From Bremia lactucae (Eukaryota > Oomycota > Peronosporomycetes > Peronosporales > Peronosporaceae), in contig NC_090620.1 in NCBI RefSeq assembly GCF_004359215.1, forward strand, positions 1,887,295-1,898,503: a stretch of DNA of 11,209 nt. The letters are read 5' to 3'. The position numbers were made by a program, and so were the translations under genes. Under the pieces are notes generated by a model. That model searched no databases and was not told the DNA's origin. It saw nothing but the letters and a program-made list of their open reading frames with translations. Shown one piece after another: positions 1-8,077 of this stretch (positions are counted from its first letter, which is position 1; every line of letters starts with the position of its first letter).

Positions 1-79
1 TATCGACAGTTAAATTCTTCAAAAAAGCTCTCATCCGAGTGTGACAAAAAAAACAACACCAATTCCGATATTGCAGGTC

Positions 80-656
80 TGTAACGGGCTAAAGTTGCCC
101 TAATGTTACACAGTCCCCATTAAGTACATTTGGTACTTAAGGGGATGGTCAATTACTAAATAATAGTAATTAGACCCACACTCGGGTGTGGTGCACATTT
201 GTGACCAACCCTTGTGGATGTGATGCACATGGAGGCATTCACATTAGAAGGGATGACGCCCAGCGTCATCCATGATGACGGCTTGCGTCATCAGTTACGC
301 GAGGTATCTATAAAGATACGCTCGCAATACATATTAAATGATATCTATAGAGATAACATTTTAATTGGTAAAAATAGGTATTTGTATTTAATTCTATTAA
401 ATATAAATCAGTCTGAAAACTACTTCCTACTTGGTAAGTGCGCACGAGGAGACGGATTACCGCTCCCGTGACGACACTTTACCAGAGTTCTTAGTGGGTG
501 AGGTCGCTTGCGCGCCCACCACAACTACCTCACTGCACGCAAGAGAAGCAGATTTAACCGCTTCCTCGCTGTGCTAGGGTGTGTGCTTAAATAGAGCGTG
601 GCCGCATTACGACGTGCCCGCCTACAGTTGTCCACTTAAGTGTTGATTAATCTACA
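80..656 (+). repeat. LTR-like repeat, family A, copy 1
   Basis: The repeat begins TGTAACGGGC and I end it tentatively at TCTACA, one base before TGGTATCC, which could be a primer site. Copy 2 at 5724-6192 matches it along most of its length by eye, at very roughly 70 percent. A third copy of its first ~110 bp lies inverted at 6764-6877. The sequence is rich in small hairpins: the end itself (80-110), 120-140, 151-171, 252-270, 274-292 and 299-325. The TG..CA ends and ~577-bp length fit an LTR. It has no clear target duplication. Strand is given by the TGTAACGGGC end and could be reversed. It may be a solo LTR or the remains of another element; it does not match the family B LTR that belongs to E1. 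A 85-codon open frame inside it (214-471) shows no recognisable protein. Confidence 0.6.
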
Positions 657-719
657 CTGGTATCCTTCGCGCTGACTGTAGAGTCAATGCGCTTTGAGCA
701 AGTCTCTCCATTTGTTTCA

Positions 720-1730
720 ATGAGAGTCACCCTTAAACGAAGTGGGTATACGTTGATGACGTAAGCCATTCACAAAAAATGGTGTATGCTTTGTTGATGC
801 ATGCACCAAATTGCTGAGGGCTAGTCTTGCCATCGGCAAAAATTAGCTCCAACTCGTAAAAGAGTGGACGTATCCGCAAAGTATCTCTTCTTCAATACGA
901 TTTGCGCGTTCGATCTGACCATCTAGAAACAGATGGTCAGAAGCTGAGATTCTCAACTGTATTCCAAGTGATTTGAACACAGATTGCCAAAAGTCTGCCG
1001 TGAATCGGAAGCCTCGATCTGAGACCAGTTCACCGGGCAACATATGGTGTTGAAATCTCGTGTCAACAAAGACACAAGCAAAGCCTTTGGCAGTAATAGA
1101 CTTCGGGACTGCAGCAAGATGTACATCCTGATGAAACGATCAACAAGTACAAGAATACCAGAATTCTTGTGGTCGTCTTCGAGAAATTAGAAGACGAAGT
1201 CCATAGTTACGGACTGCCAAACTTTACAGAAAGAGGCAAAGGTTGTAACGGAGCACGTGGTGAAGCACTGGGCTTCACGTATGTATGTATTTGGGGACGA
1301 AATTTTACTTGCGTGGCCAGTAGAAGTCGCTACTTATCGTGAGATAGATTTTCTCACGTCCAGGATGACCGCTTATTGGTGCATCGTGGCACTCATACAT
1401 GATGCGTTGACACAGATCGTTATGGGTGGGAATGGCGACACGAGGTGCTTCGCCAGCAACGGCTATGTAATACAGTAAACCATCGCGTGTTGTGTATCAA
1501 TCAGGTGAGGATCAATACAATTTTGGCAATCTTCTTAAGGATTTCTCTGATGGATTTCTTAAGCAATTCATGAAAAATTTACGAGACTTTTCTTCTGATA
1601 ACCTCTTCTAACGTCGTCAAGTAATGTTGACAACGGAACACACATTGTTGACACAGTTGGTTTTTCTTCACTGTTGTTTGCGCAGCCAGATCAAAATTGG
1701 GTCGGCGGTGAAAGGGCATCAACGACGACA
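720..1730 (-). pseudogene. Integrase region of E1 pol (broken)
   Basis: Integrase inserts the cDNA copy into host DNA using a D,D-35-E triad. Reading down the minus strand, MDFVF (first Asp at 1199-1201) is followed at once by a stop codon. VSDRG then gives the second Asp at 1017-1019, and DGQIERANR gives the Glu at 909-911. The last two are 35 residues apart, the usual spacing. The first and second Asp are in different frames, which shows a frameshift between them. The longest clean piece is about 843-1043, starting LPGELVSDRG. Beyond it TKHTPFFVNGLRH (about 745-785) is the typical end of the core. The zinc-binding N-terminus (about 1300-1700) is not readable and has many stops. No chromodomain or C-terminal tail is visible before similarity stops near 720. 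Confidence 0.8.
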
Positions 1731-1731
1731 T

Positions 1732-2180
1732 TTAGTCGTCCTGATAATATTTCACGGAGAAATTATAGCTTGCGAAGAAAGACAACCATCTCGTCGTTCT
1801 TTGCAAGAGACGTGGACTGCTTACGGTCGTGCGTAAAACCGCATGATCCGCATAACAATGAATGTGGGGTCTATCTCCCAAGGGATATACCCTTAACTTA
1901 GCCAGTGCATATTTCATGACACGGAGTTCTTTGTCAGGCACTGGATAATTGCGCTCAGCTGGTTGAACTGAGGCGATTGATAACAGACAACGTGCTCTGC
2001 GCCATCCGTGTCAAATTGCATTAACGCACGGTCAATTGTAAAGCCGCTGGCGTCACATACAATATCAAATGGTCCGTCTTGGTCCGCAATCGCCAGGATT
2101 GGCGATTGCATTAAGCTATGCTTGATGCCCTTCGTTAAAAGCTGATAATCAGCTTCCCGTGACCGCTTTACATTTTTCTT
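1732..2180 (-). pseudogene. RNase H region of E1 pol (frameshifted)
   Basis: RNase H removes the RNA strand during reverse transcription. The first part reads ILAIADQDGPFDIVCDASGF with the CDAS aspartate and ends by 1914. The rest continues in another frame as PDKELRVMKYALAKLRVYPL, holding the conserved Glu, then YADHAVLRT and TRWLSFFASYNFSVKYY. The two frames overlap near 1914-1941, so a frameshift sits there. The order after the reverse transcriptase connection and the motif content are those of Ty3/gypsy RNase H. No intact enzyme can be read. Confidence 0.8.
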
Positions 2181-3150
2181 CAACAAAGATGACAGATGGA
2201 CTGTCATTCGGCACAATTGCGGGAGTATCTGCCGTGAAGCCAAGAAACTTTTGAAGTCCCTTTTCATCGACTGCCACAGGCCAATCGGTGATCGATTTTA
2301 TATTTTCCGGATCAGGGCGCACTCCGTGCTTATCCACGGTGCACCCAAGAAGTGGTCTTTCGCTTTGCAGCAAAAATGTACATCTTGAGATTTGCATACA
2401 GCTTACACCTATGCATAAGTGTAAGAGCCTTTCGGACGTGGTTACAACGTAATTCAACGTCCAACTTTCCGGTGATGGCTCTTACGAACAAAGACGTCGT
2501 CAAAATAGCTCGGTGCGAATAACTGGACCAATCTCAACGCATTAGTGATACATCTGTTAAATGTTGCAAAGACATTACTAAGCCTCTGTGGTATAACTAG
2601 CCACTCACGTAGCATTCCGCTTGAGTTGTGAACGAAATACCCTATTCACGCATAGGGTCTGATAGAACCCGTCCATCAGATTTATTGACGAAAAGATGGT
2701 ATTTTTTGACAAACCATCAATGATTACCTCTTTTCGTGGTATTAGCGTTGGAGCCGATACCGTTGCAGCGCTCACTTTCTTGAACGCATGCCCAATCCGC
2801 CACTCTCCTGTTGCTTTCCGCACACAAAACATCCGAGAGTTGTGTGGTGAGGTTGACTACCTCGCATGACCCGCTGCCAAGCGGTCGGCAGAGAATTTGC
2901 CGATCGCGAATACTGGGTCACGAGTCAATGACCACTGCTTCATGACACAGTATTTCGAGCCTAAAATCAGGTCGGTTTCGTGTCGAGCGCCTTTATTCTT
3001 AGACAATTTGCACGGTAGTAGATTTGTCGTGAAAGACTCAAGGGGGAATAGGACGAAAAACGTTCAATCCGAGTCTTCTCGTCGAAGACACTTTCGACCA
3101 TCGAAGAGCTACTAAGAACATTCAATTTCGATATATTATTGCTGAACAAG
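2180..3150 (-). pseudogene. Reverse transcriptase region of E1 pol (broken)
   Basis: The N-terminal approach (VESVFDEKTRIERF, about 3050-3110) and QWSLTRD (about 2940-2955) lead into FCVRKATGEWRIGHAFKK (2780-2832) and PRKEVIIDGL. Motif A reads SINLMDGFYQ, with Asn at 2680-2682 where the catalytic Asp is normally found. Motif B lies near 2560-2600 (LVIPQRLSNVFATFNRC), with R in place of the usual G after Q. Motif C is an intact YFDD at 2496-2507. The thumb/connection part reads LGCTVDKHGVRPDPENIKSI and KGLQKFLGF (about 2240-2340). Several frame changes separate these blocks. The family and domain are clear; activity is excluded by the breaks and by the motif A change. Confidence 0.85.
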
Positions 3151-3190
3151 ATTCGGCCACGTACTATTCATCCGTGACAAGCACGCAGAT

Positions 3191-3505
3191 CTACTTTACT
3201 TTTCCACTACGCAGATCACACAAGAACCGTTCCGGTTCTAGCGTTGGCAGTTGAATTATCTCCGAAGTTGATTTCGGTGGCGCTACCAGATCAATTGTAC
3301 AGACGCCTACACTAATCTGCGCAGATTCGTAAGTAATCATTCCCTCAAAATTTATTTGCGAGGAATCCTCCCTAACTTCTTTTAGCGTGGTTGCGCAACC
3401 ACAGCAACATCCTCTACGATCCACCCTCCAGTCATCTAGGACTTTCGCGCTGTCTTCCATAGACAGGCGTTTTCGAAATTTTTTTGGATTTCGCTTTCGA
3501 AGCAA
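3191..3505 (-). pseudogene. Protease-RT linker of E1 pol
   Basis: This 104-codon open stretch on the minus strand lies between the protease and reverse transcriptase remains. It contains STSEIIQLPTLEPERFLCDL, which resembles the low-complexity linker seen at this position in oomycete-type gypsy Pol proteins. No catalytic motif is present and I assign no separate function. The region has two notable inverted repeats, a perfect 16-bp palindrome at 3387-3402 and a 7-bp hairpin at 3223-3239. The call rests on position and partial family resemblance. Confidence 0.5.
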
Positions 3506-3706
3506 TCATCCTTGTTTTGTACCACTCAACTTATTGGGATGGTCGAACTTCGACGCTGATCGTGCTTATGCACGGCCGTCGATATCTAATTCTACAGTAT
3601 GATGAGTAGTCACACTGAGGTATTGTTCAGTATTGGAAACGACCAACCACAAGTCCAACCCCATCGCACTCACTCATAGGATATCCACACGCTTGTGGAC
3701 GCTCGA

Positions 3707-3740
3707 AGACGTTCATCAGATGGTCATCTGATGAACGTCT
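3707..3740. repeat. Hairpin with perfect 15-bp arms
   Basis: AGACGTTCATCAGAT, a GGTC loop, then the exact reverse complement. It lies in the protease-end coding stretch of E1. Confidence 0.95.
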
Positions 3741-4073
3741 GAAAGGCAGGCATGTCACGACTTGATGCTGCCAGTTTACGCATGGCTCGTATTTTTATAG
3801 CCATTGCAATCCGAGGATGATATCAAATTTGTCATCGAGAACCAGTCCGATGATGATTTCATCGTACTGTTTACCCTTTAACATGTATTGAATACCAATT
3901 GCACGTTTCTCTACTGTTACAGATGCGTCTGACTATCATCCGCGTTAGAGGTATATCACACTTAATGATTTGAGTCTGCGATTCTCTAAAGATTGACGTC
4001 AATTGAAATTATTCGACGCCCCACAATCGACTAGGGACTTAAGTGGCATTTTATCTGCCCTTTTAATTTTCAT

Positions 4074-4097
4074 GGTGATGAGGTTAACCTCATCACC
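4074..4097. repeat. Perfect 24-bp palindrome
   Basis: GGTGATGAGGTT is followed with no loop by its exact reverse complement, upstream of DCGAS in the E1 protease region. Another hairpin, 10-bp arms with a 12-base loop, is at 4174-4205. Confidence 0.95.
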
Positions 4098-4239
4098 TAA
4101 GACAGAAACACACAATGTTTGTTTGCGAGGAGCAACATTCGTCAAAAGTCCTGCAATTTCTTTTGACGTTGCTGGATCAGTAGATGCGAAGCGCCCTACT
4201 GATCCCGATAGTTTTTAATGAATATAATAATGAAATCAT

Positions 4240-5410
4240 AATAAATATGAAAAAATGGAGGTGAATGGCTAGAGGGTGGATCTTTTGACGATCTGCCTCG
4301 CCGTAACGATTTCGAAGCGGCGTCGGATTCGCGTCCTCCGTTGTTCCTAGCGAATGGTCGATCGTTTCGCTCAGTGGTTCTAGGCACTGGGCGTGGGGCA
4401 CTTCAATCATAGGCGTAGTGGCCAAATTCTAACGAAGATTGCATTTTTGCATTTTTTTGTAACTTAATTGTGAGGCTTCTCGGTCTCCATGTATGAGATG
4501 TTAGTAGGTTCTCGACCTCCGTTGTCAGGCGTCTGATTGGACGAAAAGCACCGGCATGGGTGAAAGCCTGTTTCAGGCTGAAGTCCTTCTATTCCACTAT
4601 AAAGATCGCTTGATCAAGCGACTCTAGTTCTAGCCGGAATTGGTGAGCCCTGACAGGACCGTCTGTAAGACTTTTAACAAAAACAGTTACATGTGTTTGT
4701 TCATCAATTGGATGACCTACGATATAACTTACAAGGTATCGTGTATGTTGGGCATCAGCGTGAAGTTCACGCTTGCCCTACTTTAAATTCAGGAGATCGG
4801 CTCGATCTTTAAATTCGGCACGTGACGGCTCGAACTTTTGCCTGAGCCGGGTCCTAAAGACCTCGTACAACCTAAGAGAAATGATTCGTAAAGCTTGAGC
4901 CCGAGGGCGCAAGATTTGGCACGTCCGGCTAGGTGGGAAATGTCAAATTTCACTTTCGTTGCATTATCATTGATGCGGCAAGCTTTTATGGCGTTGTCTA
5001 ATTCGACGAACCATCTTATAACATAGTCGCCTTCGTCTACCTTGCACATAGAGATTTTGATCGTTAAGCTTCCGGGTCGACGCGTAAGCGTCGGCCCGCT
5101 AGCAGTATGTATATGCTGCAGTCCGATAGTTCCAACTGTCGACCACCTTGTTCTCTTAACACTTCTGCTAGTTAAGAGCCTTGCTGGTGAAGCCCCATCA
5201 AGTTCATGTTGTATGAGCTCGCATATAGCCGCATATTGCTCATTTCTCTGCAGTGAACAATAGGCGCTAACGGCTGGCCCGACTGCGGCCGAACAAATAC
5301 GTTCGACCGCTCTCCATTCAAGGTCACGCAAAAAAGTGAAATTGTTATGGGTTGCGTGGTTGTCTTCTGGACGAGCTATAAGCACCCTCCTTCTTCATCC
5401 ATATGTCCAT
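4240..5410 (-). pseudogene. gag of E1 (broken)
   Basis: Gag forms the particle that packages the element RNA. The likely ancestral start is ATGGACAT at 5403-5410, matching the E2 gag start, but the recognisable frame opens further on (about 5385) in another frame. Visible blocks are FTFLRDLEWRAVERICSA and LIQHELD, which align with E2 Gag. They are followed by VDEGDYVIRWFVELDNAIKA and HLAGRAKSCALGLKLYESF, typical of the gypsy Gag core. It then shifts frame to EVFRTRLRQKFEPSRAEF, and internal stops follow (for example after DLLNLK). A degraded zinc-knuckle remnant (FGHYAYD) is near 4408-4437, then a basic tail rich in R and S. Relative to E2 there is a net 20-base loss near 5180-5210 that explains one frameshift. 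Confidence 0.8.
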
Positions 5411-5437
5411 GTTGGATAAAACGTGCATATGCCGTCG

Positions 5438-5461
5438 GACGGACTACGAAGTGCTACCAGG
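5438..5461 (-). promoter_or_regulatory. Primer-binding site of E1
   Basis: Directly inside the LTR end, the minus strand reads CC then TGGTAGCACTTCGTAGTCC. E2 has nearly the same sequence in the same place (10841-10864). TGG followed by an acceptor-stem-like sequence is what a tRNA primer complementary site looks like; here it begins two bases after the LTR end. I cannot name the tRNA from sequence alone. Confidence 0.6.
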
Positions 5462-5706
5462 TGTAACGGGGCACCTTTTGCTAGTACTGACAACAACACT
5501 AGTCATTTTACACTGGTTACGATAGATCTAAGGTGCCATAATTACTTCACGTACACGACGTGCAGAGGAGGATAAATACTAAGGTTTTGGTGTAGGGAAA
5601 GTGTAAAACTGTATTTACATATTAAGTTCTTCCAAAACAATCTTCTATCTCCTGGCTTTAATATATTAACAACTAACTATCTAAAGCGCCTCCTGCGCAC
5701 TTCCTA
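5462..5706 (-). repeat. Truncated 5' LTR of E1, family B
   Basis: On the minus strand this ends in GGTGCCCCGTTACA next to the primer site, as the E2 LTR does. Short blocks align with the E2 LTR: an agatagaa block, an AATAC..GTTTT..CCCT block, then TCCTCTGCAC, GTGTACGTGAA and GGCACC in the same order. Similarity fades near 5690-5706, and about 200 bp of the U3 end is missing, replaced by family A sequence. It is well diverged from the E2 LTR, so E1 is an old relative and not a recent copy. Confidence 0.65.
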
Positions 5707-5723
5707 ATCCTGTCTTGTAAAGA

Positions 5724-6192
5724 TTGGCGGGGTTGGTTCACATTGTGACCCACCCTTGTGTATGGGATGCACATAGGTGCATTCACATTGGAAGGCATGA
5801 CGCCTGGCGTCAACCGTGATGACGGCTAGCGTCATCCAAGTTACGAGGTATTTAGAATAATACACTCATAATACATCTAAGTGCCTATCTACAGAGATGG
5901 CATTTACGATTGTTTAAGAAAGGTTTTCTATTTAATACGATAAAATATAAATTAGTCTGATAACTATTTCCTAGTTCGTTAGTGCGCACGTGGAGTCGGA
6001 TTATCGCTCCAGTGATGTCACTTGTACTAAGGTACTTAGTTTGTTGGGTGAGGTCACGTAGGCGTCCACCAACCTTACTGCACGTGAGATCAGACGGTCA
6101 AACCGCTTCCTCGCTATACTAGGGTGTGTGCTAAGGTAGAGCGTGACCGCAATAGTCGAGCCCGCTTACAGCTTGTACAGTCCTTGATACAG
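5724..6192 (+). repeat. LTR-like repeat, family A, copy 2 (5' truncated)
   Basis: This aligns with copy 1 (190-650) in the same orientation over nearly its whole length. Shared blocks include CCCTTGTG, the GATGACG/GCGTCATC pair, GTGCGCACG, ACCGCTTCCTCGCT and ACTAGGGTGTGTGCT. It lacks the first ~110 bp that begin TGTAACGGGC. It abuts the truncated E1 LTR on the left. Its right edge is fuzzy. Confidence 0.65.
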
Positions 6193-6746
6193 TATCAATT
6201 CAATCACTCATGAATTGTCTACATTTAACTTGACAAGGACACTTGCTACCTAAAAACATTTCAATATGCTTCGCAGACCAGTACACGAAACCTTTAATAG
6301 ATTTGAAGAGCTTTTCAAAGCTGCTCAAGAGTTTGCATTCATGAAAGGCTATGCATTGGCTATCAAAATCTCTACAAAACAATATGCGATACTACATATA
6401 TGCGACTTAGGAGACACATGCGACACAAGGTAAGGTTTACTTTCACAGAGATACTTAAGGCCCAATTTCAGCTTTACTTATGTAAAAATAAGAATAGGTC
6501 AAACCTTACTTCGGAGAATCGAAACAAAACTGCCACTAAGTTAATTGACTTCCCAAATTTTGTATCAAGGTGTCCTATAACATAAAATATTACTTGCTAT
6601 AAGAGGAATGATGAATATTATGACTTATGTGGGGAAATAAATAAAGAAGCACAAAATTATTATTTTCATTAATTTTGACTTTGACAGTTCCAATAATACC
6701 AAATTTGATAAAATTGACGCAAAAGGACATTAGTTCTCTTGATTGG
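6193..6746. other. Unassigned AT-rich interval
   Basis: I find no gene I can support. A 60-codon open stretch on the minus strand (6200-6382) has a small cysteine cluster (CPCQVKC) but no recognisable family, and could be chance or a scrap of another transposon. The rest is AT-rich with no long open frame, tandem repeat or transposon end that I can identify. Confidence 0.5.
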
Positions 6747-6766
6747 GTGATTTAAGCTTAAATCAC
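6747..6766. repeat. Perfect 20-bp palindrome at repeat breakpoint
   Basis: GTGATTTAAG is followed at once by its reverse complement. It overlaps the broken inner edge of the inverted family A fragment. Including flanks TTGGGTG and CACACCCAA, the inverted symmetry extends about 6 bases each side with a two-base gap. This looks like a fold-back join made when the repeat was broken. Confidence 0.7.
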
Positions 6767-6877
6767 ACCCAAGTGGTGGGTTCAATTACTTCACTTAGTA
6801 ATTTGGCCATCCCCTAAGTTCACAAAGTGTACTTAACGGGGATTGTGTAACATAGGGCAACTTTAGCCCGTTTCACA
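6764..6877 (-). repeat. Inverted fragment of family A repeat
   Basis: The reverse complement of this stretch starts TGTGAAACGGGCTAAAG and follows copy 1 from 80 to about 190: GTTGCCCTA, TGTTACACA, CCCCGTTAAGTAC, GGGGATGG, AATTACTAA and GGGTGTG. It stops at the palindrome at 6747-6766. It carries exactly the part that copy 2 lacks, in opposite orientation and ~570 bp away. Confidence 0.75.
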
Positions 6878-6934
6878 AGCACCCTTTATATAGACAAGAA
6901 ATACTATGGATATTGTGGCACTAATCTACTGCTT

Positions 6935-7055
6935 AACATAATATATATTAGCCAATCAATTGCGAAACATAATATGCATCAACCAATGGTAGTTAAGATG
7001 AAAAGTGTTAGCCAATCACAGGTGAAACATAATGTCTACTGGCCATTCGGCATTT
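6935..7055 (+). repeat. Four ~30-bp tandem units with CCAAT core
   Basis: Units start near 6935, 6966, 6996 and 7026. Units 1, 2 and 4 begin AACATAAT; unit 3 is degenerate at its start. GCCAAT, ACCAAT, GCCAAT and GCCATT lie about 15-16 bases into each unit (6951, 6982, 7011, 7042). The period and constant phase show one tandem array. CCAAT motifs are known promoter elements, but no gene start is evident to its right, so a regulatory role is only a possibility. Confidence 0.6.
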
Positions 7056-7536
7056 TAGATTATAACCTCAAATTTGTATCTTGCGGACGTTTTGAATTTA
7101 CAATTTTACTTTGCAAAATTAACATTATTTATTATTTCTAGAAAACAAAATTGTGGGAGCAATAATTTAAGTGGGAGCGGTTTATTTGAATTTAAAATAA
7201 AAAAATACTTTTGTGGGAATATCAATTTTAGTAGTGGGATATCAATACCCTTTTTGAATTCGTAATATATTTTTGACGCATATTTCTTGTTTGTTCTGGA
7301 CGCACCGTCAATTGAGTGCCCAGTGGAGCAATTTCTTAGCGAAATGGAATGCAATTTTGGCGTCCGTATAAACACTTAAAAAATGCATGTATTACATATT
7401 GACGATACCACAAGAAGAGTCACTTGTATCAATGCAAAATACTTTAGCATGTTATGAAACGATGTATCCATTCGTGCATTCAGTTAAATATTGAGCTTGG
7501 GATTAAGTATAGGAGAATTACGGGACCCCCCCAATT
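7056..7536. other. AT-rich interval without a supported gene
   Basis: Open frames of 60-90 codons occur on both strands (for example 7106-7375 minus) but have A/T-driven composition and no recognisable motif. Four GTGGGA words recur between about 7150 and 7240 (for example GTGGGAGCAATAATTTAAG), without a clear period. I assign nothing else here. Confidence 0.5.
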
Positions 7537-7931
7537 AGATGGGGACACATCCTTAGGTGGATATGTCACTATAATAATAAAAAAATACGCAGTTTTTTTT
7601 GCGTTCGAAATAGTGACATGTGCAGCCTCCGTTTAGGACTGGTCGGATTTCGAGAACGTGACAATGAATACATTGTTGCCGATTCCGACTGAAAAAATGG
7701 CTTCGCTGTGATTGAGAAATAAAAAGATATTACGACGGAGATAGCATAAAGCGTACCAACTGATACAATGGACCGTTTATGCCAATTCTGCAGCAACAAG
7801 AAGCATGTGGCCACCGGATTGTGCGCTCAGTCATGCAAAAAGTGCTGCCTTAAACGTGAGGTCGTATGCCTAGCTCGCCCAATAGGTATGACAATTAATT
7901 GCTGCGTTAGCGGCTGAGTTGCATTTAAGTA
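7537..7931 (+). repeat. Left arm of foldback element
   Basis: This arm is continuous. Next to its outer end it carries about 14 extra bases (near 7548-7563) that the right arm lacks, and they form a hairpin with their flank. It also contains an internal inverted pair, ATGTCACTAT at 7563-7572 and ATAGTGACAT at 7610-7619. Confidence 0.75.
7768..7917 (+). CDS. Small cysteine-rich ORF, left arm
   Basis: This is 49 codons from ATG to TGA: MDRLCQFCSNKKHVATG, then CAQSCKKCCLKREVVC. Cysteines fall at residues 5, 8, 19, 23, 26, 27 and 34, a plausible zinc-binding cluster with an x2-CC core. The right arm encodes a near-identical partner on the opposite strand (8091-8240), with the same length, start and stop. 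The Cys order (C-x2-C, then C-x(3-4)-C-x2-CC-x6-C) resembles the SHI/STY-type RING-like finger of plants, but that is pattern likeness only. It could be the first exon of a longer gene, the start of a transposase, or a chance frame kept by the palindrome. The left copy has lost the residue-18 Cys of the right copy (Leu instead, with Cys at 19). Confidence 0.4.
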   Translation: MDRLCQFCSNKKHVATGLCAQSCKKCCLKREVVCLARPIGMTINCCVSG

Positions 7932-8077
7932 TCGGAAAAAGCTGGGACAATTTTGTTGTAAAGTATTTCGTAAAGAGAAAATTCGGTTCGCGAAATTTAG
8001 TTTTCAGCACAGACTTTTCGGTTTGAATAGGACCGAGCTCCATTTTTTCCACCTCTGTCAACGCAGTAGAGATATGT

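Larger units (their letters stand above)
3600..4215 (-). pseudogene. Retropepsin-like aspartic protease of E1
   Basis: The protease cuts the Gag-Pol polyprotein and works as a homodimer. On the minus strand the active-site motif DCGAS is at 4014-4028, preceded by MPLKSLV. Downstream lie ASVTVEKRAIGIQYMLKGKQ and LDDKFDIILGLQW (3801-3837), where ILGLQW is the usual second signature. HLMNVFERPQACG (about 3685-3725) and LSVTTHHTVELD follow, in the order expected for this family. Stops fall just after the DCGASN segment and just after ILGLQWL, so the copy is broken. Two of the strongest hairpins in the window, at 3707-3740 and 4074-4097, lie in this coding stretch. Confidence 0.75.
720..5706 (-). 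mobile_element. Decayed Ty3/gypsy retrotransposon E1
   Basis: On the minus strand, from right to left, this holds the U5 side of an LTR, a primer-binding site, gag, protease, reverse transcriptase, RNase H and integrase. Integrase comes last, as in the Ty3/gypsy (Metaviridae-type) order. Every domain is recognisable but interrupted by stops and frameshifts, so the copy is dead. The 5' LTR is cut at about 5706, where family A sequence follows. The integrase loses similarity near 720, and no matching 3' LTR is visible. The protein flavour is that of gypsy elements I associate with oomycetes. Boundaries are approximate at both ends. Confidence 0.85.

Noticed and set aside
252..292. Repeated GATGACG/CGTCATC words as a possible CRISPR-like array
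   Set aside because: They are paired hairpin arms in a repeat, without uniform repeats or spacers, and the window is eukaryotic.
214..471. 85-codon open frame on the plus strand
   Set aside because: It lies inside the family A repeat, the second copy has no matching open frame, and there is no recognisable protein feature.
6200..6382. 60-codon minus frame with a CPCQVKC cluster
   Set aside because: Too short, no full zinc-finger or transposase signature, and no supporting context.
7150..7240. Four GTGGGA words as a tandem repeat
   Set aside because: Spacing is irregular and flanks differ, so I cannot separate it from chance in low-complexity DNA.
7106..7375. 89-codon minus frame
   Set aside because: Composition follows the AT-rich DNA, and no family or conserved motif is seen.
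7870..8061. 63-codon minus frame in the foldback spacer
   Set aside because: It is not shared by the other arm and has no motif. I mention it only as a possible further exon of the right-arm ORF.
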